Source: SZUA-1377 sp964622255 (lineage in GTDB: Bacteria > Campylobacterota > Campylobacteria > Campylobacterales > QNZT01). Taken from it: DNA of 17,946 nucleotides. The stretch's first letter is position 1, and every line of letters starts with the position of its first letter. A program made the translations under genes and the position numbers. The notes under the pieces were generated by a model. It searched no databases and was not told the origin of the DNA. It worked only from the letters and a program-made list of their open reading frames with translations. Of this stretch, positions 1-6,297 are shown one piece after another. The stretch spans positions 1 to 17,946 of the forward strand of contig CAZUPK010000030.1 in the NCBI GenBank assembly GCA_964622255.1, written 5' to 3'.

Positions 1-1
1 T

Positions 2-97
2 AAAAAACTGCCTACTGGTAAAACTACAATGGCAGAAATTAAAAGGACTTGCAAGTATGACGATTATTTTACAATCCAACTTTTTGAACAAGAGTAA
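2..97 (+). CDS. 3' end of an unrecognised gene (partial)
   Basis: An open plus-strand frame enters from the left edge and ends at TAA 95-97, giving 31 residues that finish in YDDYFTIQLFEQE. The residues are of mixed character and not low-complexity, so this is probably the C-terminus of a real gene, but I do not recognise the family. It is convergent with the glutamate mutase operon, whose last gene ends at 240, leaving 142 bases that hold repeats A and B. Nothing more can be said without the upstream sequence. Confidence 0.4.
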   Translation, partial: KKLPTGKTTMAEIKRTCKYDDYFTIQLFEQE

Positions 98-115
98 AAA
101 TATGTTTAAGCTTAG

Positions 116-140
116 TTTAAAATTTCGTGAAATTTGGCTG
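116..140 (+). repeat. Repeat A, left copy (palindromic core)
   Basis: A 25-base sequence with the core AAATTTCGTGAAATTT (two 7-base arms around GT), followed by GGCTG. An identical 25-base copy lies in inverted orientation at 17699-17723. Both copies are intergenic. Similarity continues loosely past GGCTG, since both reach CTCCT within ten bases. It could be a dispersed repeat or a protein-binding palindrome. The stem is AT-rich with a 2-base loop and no clean T-run, so it is not a convincing terminator. Confidence 0.6.
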
Positions 141-167
141 ATCTCCTTACATACTTTTAGATAGTTA

Positions 168-200
168 AGCAAATATTGTTCCTAAATGTCGTGGAGTGAG
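168..200 (+). repeat. Repeat B, left copy, with agcaaatattgtt arm
   Basis: The sequence agcaaatattgtt (168-180), then six bases, then tgtcgtggagtgag (187-200). The same bipartite sequence in the same orientation is at 3545-3576. The second half alone recurs inverted at 17809-17822. This copy lies just downstream of mutL, so with the 3545 copy it brackets the mut operon and the toxin-antitoxin scar. Confidence 0.6.
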
Positions 201-239
201 TATTTATGATTAAATCTTCACACAAAATTTGAAGCAGTC

Positions 240-1439
240 TCATATCGATAGTGATTTGTATCTTTGATTTCTTAAAGTCCATATCTCATATTTTTCATCA
301 AGCACCACTAATGGTATGCTTGAAAAGCCAAGTATTTTTTTATACACAAAGTGCATAATCTTCTCTATATCCTCTTTTTTTAATATTTTTGTGATACCTC
401 CTGTAAAAACTATACTTTCAAGTCTATCAAGTTTTAAAGTTATGTAACCGCTATGTTTTAGAGATACTTTATACAAAACCAAAAAGATAGATAGTTGCAT
501 AAGTATTTTGGTTGCTTGTTCACTATATTCTTCTAAAATATTTTCTGTTACATTTAGATAGTTTAAAAGTTCATAGACAAATTCATTTTGTTTTGCACTA
601 AAAACTAAACTCTCTCTTGACTTATAAACTCCAAGCTTTTTAAATACAAGCCTATCATATCCCGTTTCAAGCACCATATTATCACTAACTAAATCAGTGC
701 TATAATGAATATCTGTAGTAGCACCACCAATATCTATCAAAATAAAAGGATCAACTACATCACTAAATCTTTTATGTAAAAAGGGAAGGGTTTGATTTAC
801 TATGTATGGAGTTGAAAAAATTTGATTTGCTGTTATTTCATAAAGCTCTTTTATATCCTCTTTTCCCATAATATCAGCTTGATATAGATTTGTTAGATAC
901 TCTTTTAACTCATCTTCTCTTACATAAAGTTTATTTGTAACTATATTTGGAAGTATTTTTATAGAAGAGATATTTTTAGTAAAAAACTTTTGGTTTTTTT
1001 GTGAACCAGCATAGACTATATTTGAGTAGTTTAACCTTTCTATATACTCTATCAAGTCATCTTTAAAAATATTTTCTTTTGAGTCTATCCCTCCTACTAT
1101 GATAACTACATCTATAAGTTCAACTGGTATGGGATGTTCTTTCAAGTTTGGATATAAGACACTCTCTATAATATTTATACCAGAATTATAAGCTATATTT
1201 GTAGCATATTTTAAACTAAATGAGTTCGTAAGTCCTATGATAAGTGTGCTTAACCCCCCATTTGCCGAAGAACAGATAAATATGTCCTCTTTGTTATACT
1301 TTTTTATTATCTTACCACACTTGTTTTGTAAATCATCAGCTATATTTCTATCAAAATCCCTAAAAAATTGGATAGGTTCGCTATTTTGTTCTTTTATTTT
1401 AAAATATGTGCTTCCTACATCTATATATAACTTACTCAT
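240..1439 (-). CDS. mutL: Glutamate mutase partner protein MutL (ASKHA fold)
   Basis: MutL proteins are encoded beside clostridial glutamate mutase genes and have an actin/Hsp70/sugar-kinase ATPase fold. They are thought to act as a chaperone or reactivase for the B12 enzyme. The 399-residue product has the expected nucleotide-binding motifs in order: DVGST at 7-11, CSSANGGL at 56-63, VGGIDS at 115-120, DIGGATTD at 236-243 and FTGGIT at 345-350. It is shorter than the roughly 460 residues of clostridial MutL, with the loss in connecting regions and not in the motifs. Its ATG overlaps the mutE stop (ATGA), so the two are probably translationally coupled. It is the last gene of the operon. The family call is firm; the exact role is from family knowledge. 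Confidence 0.85.
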   Translation of the reverse strand: MSKLYIDVGSTYFKIKEQNSEPIQFFRDFDRNIADDLQNKCGKIIKKYNKEDIFICSSANGGLSTLIIGLTNSFSLKYATNIAYNSGINIIESVLYPNLKEHPIPVELIDVVIIVGGIDSKENIFKDDLIEYIERLNYSNIVYAGSQKNQKFFTKNISSIKILPNIVTNKLYVREDELKEYLTNLYQADIMGKEDIKELYEITANQIFSTPYIVNQTLPFLHKRFSDVVDPFILIDIGGATTDIHYSTDLVSDNMVLETGYDRLVFKKLGVYKSRESLVFSAKQNEFVYELLNYLNVTENILEEYSEQATKILMQLSIFLVLYKVSLKHSGYITLKLDRLESIVFTGGITKILKKEDIEKIMHFVYKKILGFSSIPLVVLDEKYEIWTLRNQRYKSLSI

Positions 1440-2800
1440 TGCATAATCCCTATATCTTGGATGATTTTAGTTACAAGTGCATTTTTATTATCACTTAAAA
1501 CTATCTTTTTTTTGTCAAATTCAAAGCTTTTTTGACTAATAGGAAGATCTCCTTTATCATAAAGTCTTATATGACCATCTTTATCTCTTACTGAGATAAC
1601 CTTATTTGCATTTATGATATGTGGAGAAAAAGGTATATCTATATAACCCCTTTTGATAGAGTTAAAAACCTTTCTCCAAAGTGTATCAGATGGATCGTTT
1701 AAAACAGCTTCCATAATCTCTCTAACTTGATTTGTTAAGTTTTCTTCCTCAGCTTCATCACTGATAAATGGCATACCTTGTAAAATTTTCAGGGTATATT
1801 TTACCTTTGAAACAGCCTCAGCATTTTCCTCTTTTGTAGGAATACCGTAAGCTTCAGCTCTTGTTTTGGTTATGATTTTATCTGCTCCTATAAGTTTTGC
1901 TATAACTGTTGAAGTTGTGATAAGCGAGTCTGCATAAGCTTTATCTCTTGGAAAAGCACCCATCCATTGATGATAAACTAAGTTTATAGTAGCATCTTTG
2001 TATCCAAACATATCTGCATACTCTCTCGAGAGCTTTTTTATGACATTTCCCATAACAATATCTTGCAAAACTGTTCCGGTTTGTGAAAAACTAACTGAAA
2101 ATGATTTGACTCCCTCCTCTAAAGATAAAAGCATCTCAAGAAGTTGTATCACTATAACTATAGAAGGAAGTTGCAAAGTAGCACTTAGGGGTCCAAAAGA
2201 CTCTCTGTTTATGGGTTCGTTTAATGTTGAGAGTTTTGCACATACTTTTTCTATATATTTCCAATAAATAAAGGCTTTATCAAGAGGGAAGTTTTTTGAG
2301 TATGGCAAAAGATATGTTATAGGACCACCCTCTATTTCAAATATTCCCGAAGCCAAAGCTATTTCAACCAAAAGTCTTGCATCAGGGGTTCCGTGTCTTA
2401 AAGATACAGGGGTGTTAAAATGAGTCATCATCCGTCTAGTGGTTCTGTATCCATGGTTTATGAGAGGATAACCATTTAACATATCTGTTTCACTCTCTTC
2501 TGAGAGTCTTAACATCTTTTTAGAAGTAGCATAGTCGTTAAGTCTTGTGTTTGAGTCTATGGTAAGTGGCAAAACATCTACTCCAGCCTCTTTAAACTCT
2601 TCATAAAGCTTAAAAACTTTTTCATAAGTAGGAAAACCACCTCGCGGTTGAACTAGTATTTCATCACTATTTTTAAACCAGTGTGATATAAACAACTCCT
2701 TACTTGCACCCTTTATAAACTCTTCTACCTCTGTAAAATCATAATGTTCTACATAAGGATTGTTTAGTATAGCTTCTCTTTCTCTTTGTAGTAAATCCAT
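1436..2800 (-). CDS. mutE: Glutamate mutase (methylaspartate mutase) large subunit E
   Basis: This is the catalytic barrel subunit that, with MutS and adenosylcobalamin, interconverts L-glutamate and (2S,3S)-3-methylaspartate. The 454-residue product keeps the substrate-binding residues of clostridial GlmE: the arginine claw at R53 (QPRGG), R86 (SNTR) and R135 (RHGTPD), E157 in EGG, and Y163 and Y167 in ITYLLPYSKN. The cofactor-contact region KTRAEAYGIPTKE is also present. It is slightly shorter than the 483 residues of the clostridial protein. Its ATG overlaps the mutS stop (TAATG) and its TGA overlaps the mutL ATG. No methylaspartate ammonia-lyase gene is in the window, so whether it serves glutamate fermentation, a methylaspartate cycle or synthesis of a modified amino acid is open. 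Confidence 0.9.
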   Translation of the reverse strand: MDLLQREREAILNNPYVEHYDFTEVEEFIKGASKELFISHWFKNSDEILVQPRGGFPTYEKVFKLYEEFKEAGVDVLPLTIDSNTRLNDYATSKKMLRLSEESETDMLNGYPLINHGYRTTRRMMTHFNTPVSLRHGTPDARLLVEIALASGIFEIEGGPITYLLPYSKNFPLDKAFIYWKYIEKVCAKLSTLNEPINRESFGPLSATLQLPSIVIVIQLLEMLLSLEEGVKSFSVSFSQTGTVLQDIVMGNVIKKLSREYADMFGYKDATINLVYHQWMGAFPRDKAYADSLITTSTVIAKLIGADKIITKTRAEAYGIPTKEENAEAVSKVKYTLKILQGMPFISDEAEEENLTNQVREIMEAVLNDPSDTLWRKVFNSIKRGYIDIPFSPHIINANKVISVRDKDGHIRLYDKGDLPISQKSFEFDKKKIVLSDNKNALVTKIIQDIGIMQ

Positions 2801-3207
2801 TATCTCTTCTTTTGTAAATATTTTTCCATCTCATCAAGCCCCTCGGCTAAATCTACCTGATGAAATACCAAATCAAATCCATAAGCTTTAAATTTGGGAA
2901 TAATTTTTTTAGGATTAGCTTCTCCTACAGCTAAATTTCCACCGATAACAAATGTAGCGTCTATATTATATTTTCTCTTTAAGTATGGCAAGTCTCGACT
3001 CCAACCTTCGGCTTCACCATTTAGCGAAGAGATAAGCACAACATCAGCTCCGGTTTCTATAGCCGCATCTATAAATTCTTCTAAGTATGTATTTACCCCA
3101 AGATTAAAAACCTCGAAACCTCTTTGATTTAAAGATATATCTATAAGTCTGTTTGCAACGACATGAACATCATTGCCGACTACTCCAATGACTATTTTTT
3201 TGTTCAT
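2800..3207 (-). CDS. mutS: Glutamate mutase small B12-binding subunit S
   Basis: A 135-residue flavodoxin-like cobalamin-binding subunit, the usual length for the sigma/S component of glutamate mutase. The base-off/His-on signature is present: D13 and H15 in NDVHVVA, S60-S61-L62, and G89-G90 in VIGGN. H15 should be the lower axial cobalt ligand. The Gly that normally ends DxHxxG is Ala18 here. The ATG shares ATGA with the stop of the upstream HEPN fragment. The TAA shares one base with the mutE ATG. Gene order is S-E-L, whereas clostridia have S-L-E followed by the lyase. The symbol is the glutamate-mutase mutS, not the mismatch-repair gene. Confidence 0.88.
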   Translation of the reverse strand: MNKKIVIGVVGNDVHVVANRLIDISLNQRGFEVFNLGVNTYLEEFIDAAIETGADVVLISSLNGEAEGWSRDLPYLKRKYNIDATFVIGGNLAVGEANPKKIIPKFKAYGFDLVFHQVDLAEGLDEMEKYLQKKR

Positions 3208-3386
3208 ATTAACTCTTTGATTATTTTTTTAAGTGACATCTCTAATTTTGATATATATGTTCTTATTGTATCTATTGTTGCTATATTTATTCCCTCATAA
3301 TCGTGAGCAATAAAATTTTTAACATTATATGCACCCTTTATATCATTTTGTTTTAAATCTTTATATTGATTATCAAATTTTCCCAA
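3204..3386 (-). pseudogene. C-terminal fragment of a HepT-like HEPN toxin (DUF86)
   Basis: A 60-residue open frame, first possible start TTG, resembles the C-terminal half of HepT/DUF86 HEPN ribonuclease toxins. The segment KNFIAHDYEG (23-32) aligns with the active motif R-x4-H-x-Y, but its Arg is Lys23; His28 and Tyr30 are kept. A full HepT is about 110-140 residues, so the first half is missing. In this frame there is a stop just upstream of 3386. At the same point another frame carries the start of an MntA-like antitoxin, so this reads as a deletion scar. Its stop overlaps the mutS ATG, so it could still be translated and couple into the mut operon. Family assignment is by motif only. Confidence 0.55.
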
Positions 3387-3457
3387 AATCCTTCACCTTC
3401 ATATTTGGGTTTTAACTCTTTTAATTTTTCTAATACTTTTTTCTTAGTATAAAGCAT
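3353..3457 (-). pseudogene. N-terminal remnant of an MntA-like nucleotidyltransferase antitoxin
   Basis: ATG 3457-3455 is preceded by GGGGAAAAT, a fair ribosome-binding site, and opens a 34-codon frame ending at TAA 3353-3355. The segment VLEKLKELKPKYEGEGF looks like the N-terminal helix of minimal nucleotidyltransferases (MNT/MntA), which normally run straight into a GLFGSYARGE-type motif. Here the frame instead passes into the sequence of the HEPN fragment and stops. In intact loci the antitoxin gene precedes and often overlaps hepT, which matches this order. The remainder of mntA and the front of hepT appear to be deleted, with the junction near 3386-3395. Too short for a firm family call. 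Confidence 0.42.
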
Positions 3458-3539
3458 ATTTTCCCCATAGTGTTTGCTATAACACTTATATTAACATATT
3501 TTCTCATAGTTTTCTTATTATTAACTGACATATATAACT

Positions 3540-3545
3540 AGTATA
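3540..3545 (-). promoter_or_regulatory. Possible -10 box for the mut operon
   Basis: On the minus strand TATACT occurs at 3545-3540, about 85 bases upstream of the mntA-remnant ATG. No clear -35 is present; the upstream sequence is A/T-rich, as is common for promoters of this phylum. The box lies inside a 9-base inverted repeat, TTTGCTATA at 3473-3481 and TATAGCAAA at 3542-3550, which might act in autoregulation of the former toxin-antitoxin pair. No cobalamin-riboswitch-like conserved block was seen upstream of mutS. Confidence 0.3.
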
Positions 3546-3576
3546 GCAAATATTGTTTTTATTGTTGTGGAGTGAG
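3545..3576 (+). repeat. Repeat B, middle copy
   Basis: The sequence agcaaatattgtt (3545-3557, identical to 168-180), six bases, then tgttgtggagtgag (3563-3576), which differs from the left copy at one base of 14. Same orientation as the left copy. With that copy it forms direct repeats about 3.4 kb apart around the glutamate mutase block. In all three reading contexts the sequence is intergenic or at the very end of an open frame. Confidence 0.6.
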
Positions 3577-3678
3577 ATTGATGTTACTATACTATAACTT
3601 TTGAAAAGTTAAAATACATTGTTATAAAATAACATATAGGACGGTGAAATCTTATATTAAATGGTATAAATTTTTTGG

Positions 3679-3795
3679 GTGGAAAAATTAGTGTTAGAGA
3701 TTTGTAGTGAAAATATTGATTTAGTTATAAAGTATATTAAAAACAACTCTCTTATAGAAGTTCCTAATAATATTATAATTAAGAAAGTAAGATGA
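3679..3795 (+). CDS. Possible 38-residue ORF overlapping the hemH start
   Basis: An open frame with GTG starts at 3679 and 3691 ends in a TGA that overlaps the hemH ATG (ATGA at 3792-3795), the arrangement expected for translational coupling. The product, with LEICSENIDLVIKYIKNN near its start, has plausible protein composition but is not recognised. A second tiny frame, GTG 3644 to TAG 3691 (KSYIKWYKFFGWKN), precedes it with AGGACG in front. One extra base in the T-run at 3671-3676 would join the two into one frame of about 50 residues. It may therefore be a decayed or frameshifted small gene. Low confidence. Confidence 0.28.
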   Translation: MEKLVLEICSENIDLVIKYIKNNSLIEVPNNIIIKKVR

Positions 3796-4730
3796 AAAAA
3801 GCAGTTATATTTCTAAATATGGGGGCTCCAAGAAACTTAGATGAGGTGGAACTCTTTTTAAAAAATATGTTTAATGACAAAAATATCATAACAGTAAAAA
3901 GTAATATTTTAAGAAAGTTTATAGCTTTTATGATTGTAACTTTACGAAAAAATGAGGCTAAGTTAAACTATAAAAAACTTGGTGGTGTATCCCCTCTTGT
4001 AAAGCATACAAAGGAATTTGAAGAAAAAGCAAGAGAGATTTTTAAAGAATATGAAGTAACAACTATTATGAGATATACTCCACCTTTTGCAAAAAAGGTT
4101 TTAAAAGAGTTGAAAAAAAAAGCTATTGAGGACATAACACTTATTCCTTTATATCCTCAGTATTCTACAACTACGACAAAGTCATCATTTGAGGATTTTG
4201 ATGAGGCTTTAAAAGAGATGGATTTTTCACCAAAAGTTACAAAGATAGAAAGGTTTTATAAAGAGGATTTTTACTTAAATCTGATAAAAAAGCAAATATT
4301 AAAAAGCTTAGATGGGAAAGATGCGAAAGAGTTTGAGCTTGTATTTTCCGCTCACTCTTTGCCTGAAAAAATAGTAAATAGTGGTGATCTATACCAAAAA
4401 GAGGTTGAAGGGCAAGTAAGTATCTTAAAAGAGATGCTTAAAGTAATAGGTTTTAAAGATATTCATTTAGCATATCAATCAAAGCTTGGACCTATAAAGT
4501 GGCTTGAGCCATCTTTAAAGGATAAACTTTATTCGCTAAATAGTAAAAGTGTGCTTATCTATCCTATTTCTTTTATCCTTGATAACTCCGAAACAGAGTT
4601 TGAGTTAAGCATCGAGTATAAAGAGGTGGCAAAAGAGTTAGGTTTTAAAAACTATATAGTTTCCCCCTGTATAAATGACAATAGAGAGTTTTTAGAGGGG
4701 TTAAGAGAGATGATTTCTAACTTTTCTTAG
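3792..4730 (+). CDS. hemH: Ferrochelatase
   Basis: Inserts ferrous iron into the porphyrin macrocycle at the end of haem synthesis. The 312-residue product is of normal length and collinear with the family: an N-terminal segment MKKAVIFLNMGAP (1-13), GGVSPL at 64-69, LIPLYPQYS at 118-125, FSAHSLP at 185-191 with the catalytic His188, YQSKLGP at 228-234, WLEP at 237-240, and the second active-site stretch with E267 (ILDNSETEFE). The ATG is preceded by AAGAAAGTAAG, a weak ribosome-binding site, and overlaps the stop of a tiny upstream frame. It is convergent with nfo. Haem is needed for cytochromes, which fits a respiring member of this phylum. Confidence 0.95.
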   Translation: MKKAVIFLNMGAPRNLDEVELFLKNMFNDKNIITVKSNILRKFIAFMIVTLRKNEAKLNYKKLGGVSPLVKHTKEFEEKAREIFKEYEVTTIMRYTPPFAKKVLKELKKKAIEDITLIPLYPQYSTTTTKSSFEDFDEALKEMDFSPKVTKIERFYKEDFYLNLIKKQILKSLDGKDAKEFELVFSAHSLPEKIVNSGDLYQKEVEGQVSILKEMLKVIGFKDIHLAYQSKLGPIKWLEPSLKDKLYSLNSKSVLIYPISFILDNSETEFELSIEYKEVAKELGFKNYIVSPCINDNREFLEGLREMISNFS

Positions 4731-4847
4731 TAAAACTATATCTTTTTATAAACCTTTATAACACCTTTATGATTAGGTACAGACTTCATCCTTCTGCCTT
4801 GCCTATGAACAAATTTGTAAAGTTATGGATATAATATATTGTTGAAC

Positions 4848-5690
4848 TTAGGAGATAAAACTATAAAGTAGTTTTATCTCCTCTTCCCATATAGTATTAT
4901 CTATCGTTTCTAAAATAAGTGGCATATCATCAAATCTTTTATCATTTGCTATCCACTTAAAAGGCTCTATTCCTATTTCACCCTTTCCTAAATTTTGATG
5001 TCTATCTTTTCTTGAGGCAAAAGGTGTTAAGGAGTCATTTATATGCATACCTTTTAAATACTCAAATCCAACTACTTTGTCAAACTCTTCCCAAGTTTTA
5101 TCATAAGCATCTTTTGTTCTTATATCATATCCACTTACAAAAAGGTGACAAGTATCTATACAAACTCCAACTCTTGACTTATCTATGGAGTTTTGGATGA
5201 GATAAGCTAAGTGTTCAAACTTATATCCCAAGTTACTTCCTTGACCCGCTGTATTTTCTATGACTAAGGTTATCAAACTACTCTCTTGTAAGGCTTTATT
5301 TATATTTTGGCTTATATAGTTTAAACACTGCTCTTCACTTATTTTTCTTAAGTGACTTCCTGGATGAAAGTTTAGCTTGTCAAGTCCTAAAAGCTCACAT
5401 CTTTGTATCTCATCCAAAAAAGCATCATAAGACTTTTTTCTTTGCTCTTTTTGGGGATGTCCCAAGTTTATAAGGTAGCTATTGTGAGGTAAGATATATT
5501 TTGGTAAAATACCAACCTTTTTAAGGTTTTTTTTGAACTCATCTATTACCTTTTGATTATATGGTTTTGTTTTCCATTGTCTTTGGTTTTTGACAAAAAA
5601 AGCAAAGGCCTTTGCACCTATTTTTTGGGCATTTAAAGGGGCATTGAAAACACCACCACTTGCACTTACATGGGCTCCGAAATATTTCAT
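4848..5690 (-). CDS. nfo: Endonuclease IV (deoxyribonuclease IV)
   Basis: An apurinic/apyrimidinic endonuclease of base excision repair with a TIM barrel and three zinc ions. The 280-residue product carries all nine metal ligands of E. coli Nfo at the same numbering: H69, H109, E145, D179, H182, H216, D229, H231 and E261. The start MKYFGAHVSASGGVF is the family N-terminus, so the ATG at 5690 is secure. It lies three bases downstream of the lipoprotein stop and is presumably co-transcribed with it. A 13-base perfect inverted repeat occupies its last codons (see 4851-4881). Confidence 0.97.
   Translation of the reverse strand: MKYFGAHVSASGGVFNAPLNAQKIGAKAFAFFVKNQRQWKTKPYNQKVIDEFKKNLKKVGILPKYILPHNSYLINLGHPQKEQRKKSYDAFLDEIQRCELLGLDKLNFHPGSHLRKISEEQCLNYISQNINKALQESSLITLVIENTAGQGSNLGYKFEHLAYLIQNSIDKSRVGVCIDTCHLFVSGYDIRTKDAYDKTWEEFDKVVGFEYLKGMHINDSLTPFASRKDRHQNLGKGEIGIEPFKWIANDKRFDDMPLILETIDNTIWEEEIKLLYSFIS
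4851..4881. terminator. Perfect hairpin inside the nfo 3' end between convergent genes
   Basis: GGAGATAAAACTA (4851-4863) and TAGTTTTATCTCC (4869-4881) form a 13-base perfect stem with a 5-base loop. It overlaps the final ten sense codons of nfo and lies 120 bases after the hemH stop. Neither side has a T-run, so it is not a classical intrinsic terminator. The position between convergent genes suggests a bidirectional transcription stop or an RNA 3'-end stabiliser. Confidence 0.45.
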
Positions 5691-5693
5691 TGG

Positions 5694-6194
5694 TTAGTTA
5701 TCCTTTATCTTTATAATAAGTCTGTTTGCACTATCTTTAAAGTATATTTTGCTATCACTCACGAGATATTTTATAGCACCTATTTTTTGAGTGAAACCTG
5801 TTGAGGTTTTGACTAAGTTTTTACTGTTAAATATAGGTTTTTTGTCTAAAACATTTAAGATTAAATTTTGCGGATAGTCCCTTGACAAAAAGTTATCTGT
5901 AAACCATTTTCTAGTGTTACAATAGTTTTTTATACATACCATATTTTCATTTTTATAAAACTTTAACTCTCCAAGCCCAACTCCACTTGAATATGCTTGG
6001 ATAGTGATTTTATCGGGTGAGTTAGTATAAAAACCACTATCGGAAAATGCAAACTTTTTAGTTTTCATAGTTATCAAGGCACTTTTATTTACAACCTTTA
6101 CTGATGGTTTTTGGATTTGTATTCCAAATATTCCACAACCTGTTGTAAAAATAGATATTAAAGATATTAAAATAGAAAAAGGTGTTACTTTCAT
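5694..6194 (-). CDS. Small lipoprotein of unknown function
   Basis: The 166-residue product starts with a short basic end and a hydrophobic segment, then a lipobox-like FTTGC with Cys20 as the likely lipidation site, so it should be an outer- or inner-membrane-anchored lipoprotein. The mature part is rich in lysine and beta-branched residues with no motif I recognise; two further cysteines sit in MVCIKNYC. The ATG at 6194 has AAGGAAG a few bases upstream. It precedes nfo by three bases, so the two probably share a transcript from a minus-strand -10 (TATACT at 6230-6225). Divergent from tig. The function is not inferable from nfo, which may be a neighbour by chance. Confidence 0.75.
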   Translation of the reverse strand: MKVTPFSILISLISIFTTGCGIFGIQIQKPSVKVVNKSALITMKTKKFAFSDSGFYTNSPDKITIQAYSSGVGLGELKFYKNENMVCIKNYCNTRKWFTDNFLSRDYPQNLILNVLDKKPIFNSKNLVKTSTGFTQKIGAIKYLVSDSKIYFKDSANRLIIKIKDN

Positions 6195-6224
6195 ACAATC
6201 TTCCTTTACACAAATGTTAGTTTG

Positions 6225-6230
6225 AGTATA
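6225..6230 (-). promoter_or_regulatory. Possible -10 box for lipoprotein-nfo
   Basis: TATACT on the minus strand, 31 bases upstream of the lipoprotein ATG, followed by the AAGGAAG ribosome-binding site. The -35 position shows TTTTGC, not a consensus hexamer. The 103-base divergent spacer also carries TTGATA 6256-6261 and TATACT 6277-6282 facing tig. That pair has only 15-base spacing and lies so close to the start that its transcript would lack the ribosome-binding site, so the tig promoter is not settled. Confidence 0.35.
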
Positions 6231-6297
6231 TCATCATACACTTAAAAGCAAAATTTTGATAGACTCGCGAAAACTTTATACTTAGAAAAGGACAATG

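Larger units (their letters stand above)
3458..3791. other. Gene-poor stretch between the mut operon and hemH
   Basis: This stretch of about 330 bases separates two divergent transcription units. It holds the 9-base inverted repeat 3473-3481/3542-3550, repeat B at 3545-3576, two adjacent perfect palindromes (AACTTTT G AAAAGTT at 3596-3610; TGTTAT AAA ATAACA at 3620-3634), and two very short open frames just before hemH. The palindromes are candidate operators. No RNA gene was recognised. Confidence 0.5.

Noticed and set aside
2023..2032. Palindrome CTCTCGAGAG inside mutE
   Set aside because: A single ten-base palindrome within conserved coding sequence is expected by chance.
3208..3600. Cobalamin riboswitch ahead of the mut operon
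   Set aside because: No B12-box-like conserved block was seen, and the mutS start lies directly against the HEPN fragment with no leader of its own.
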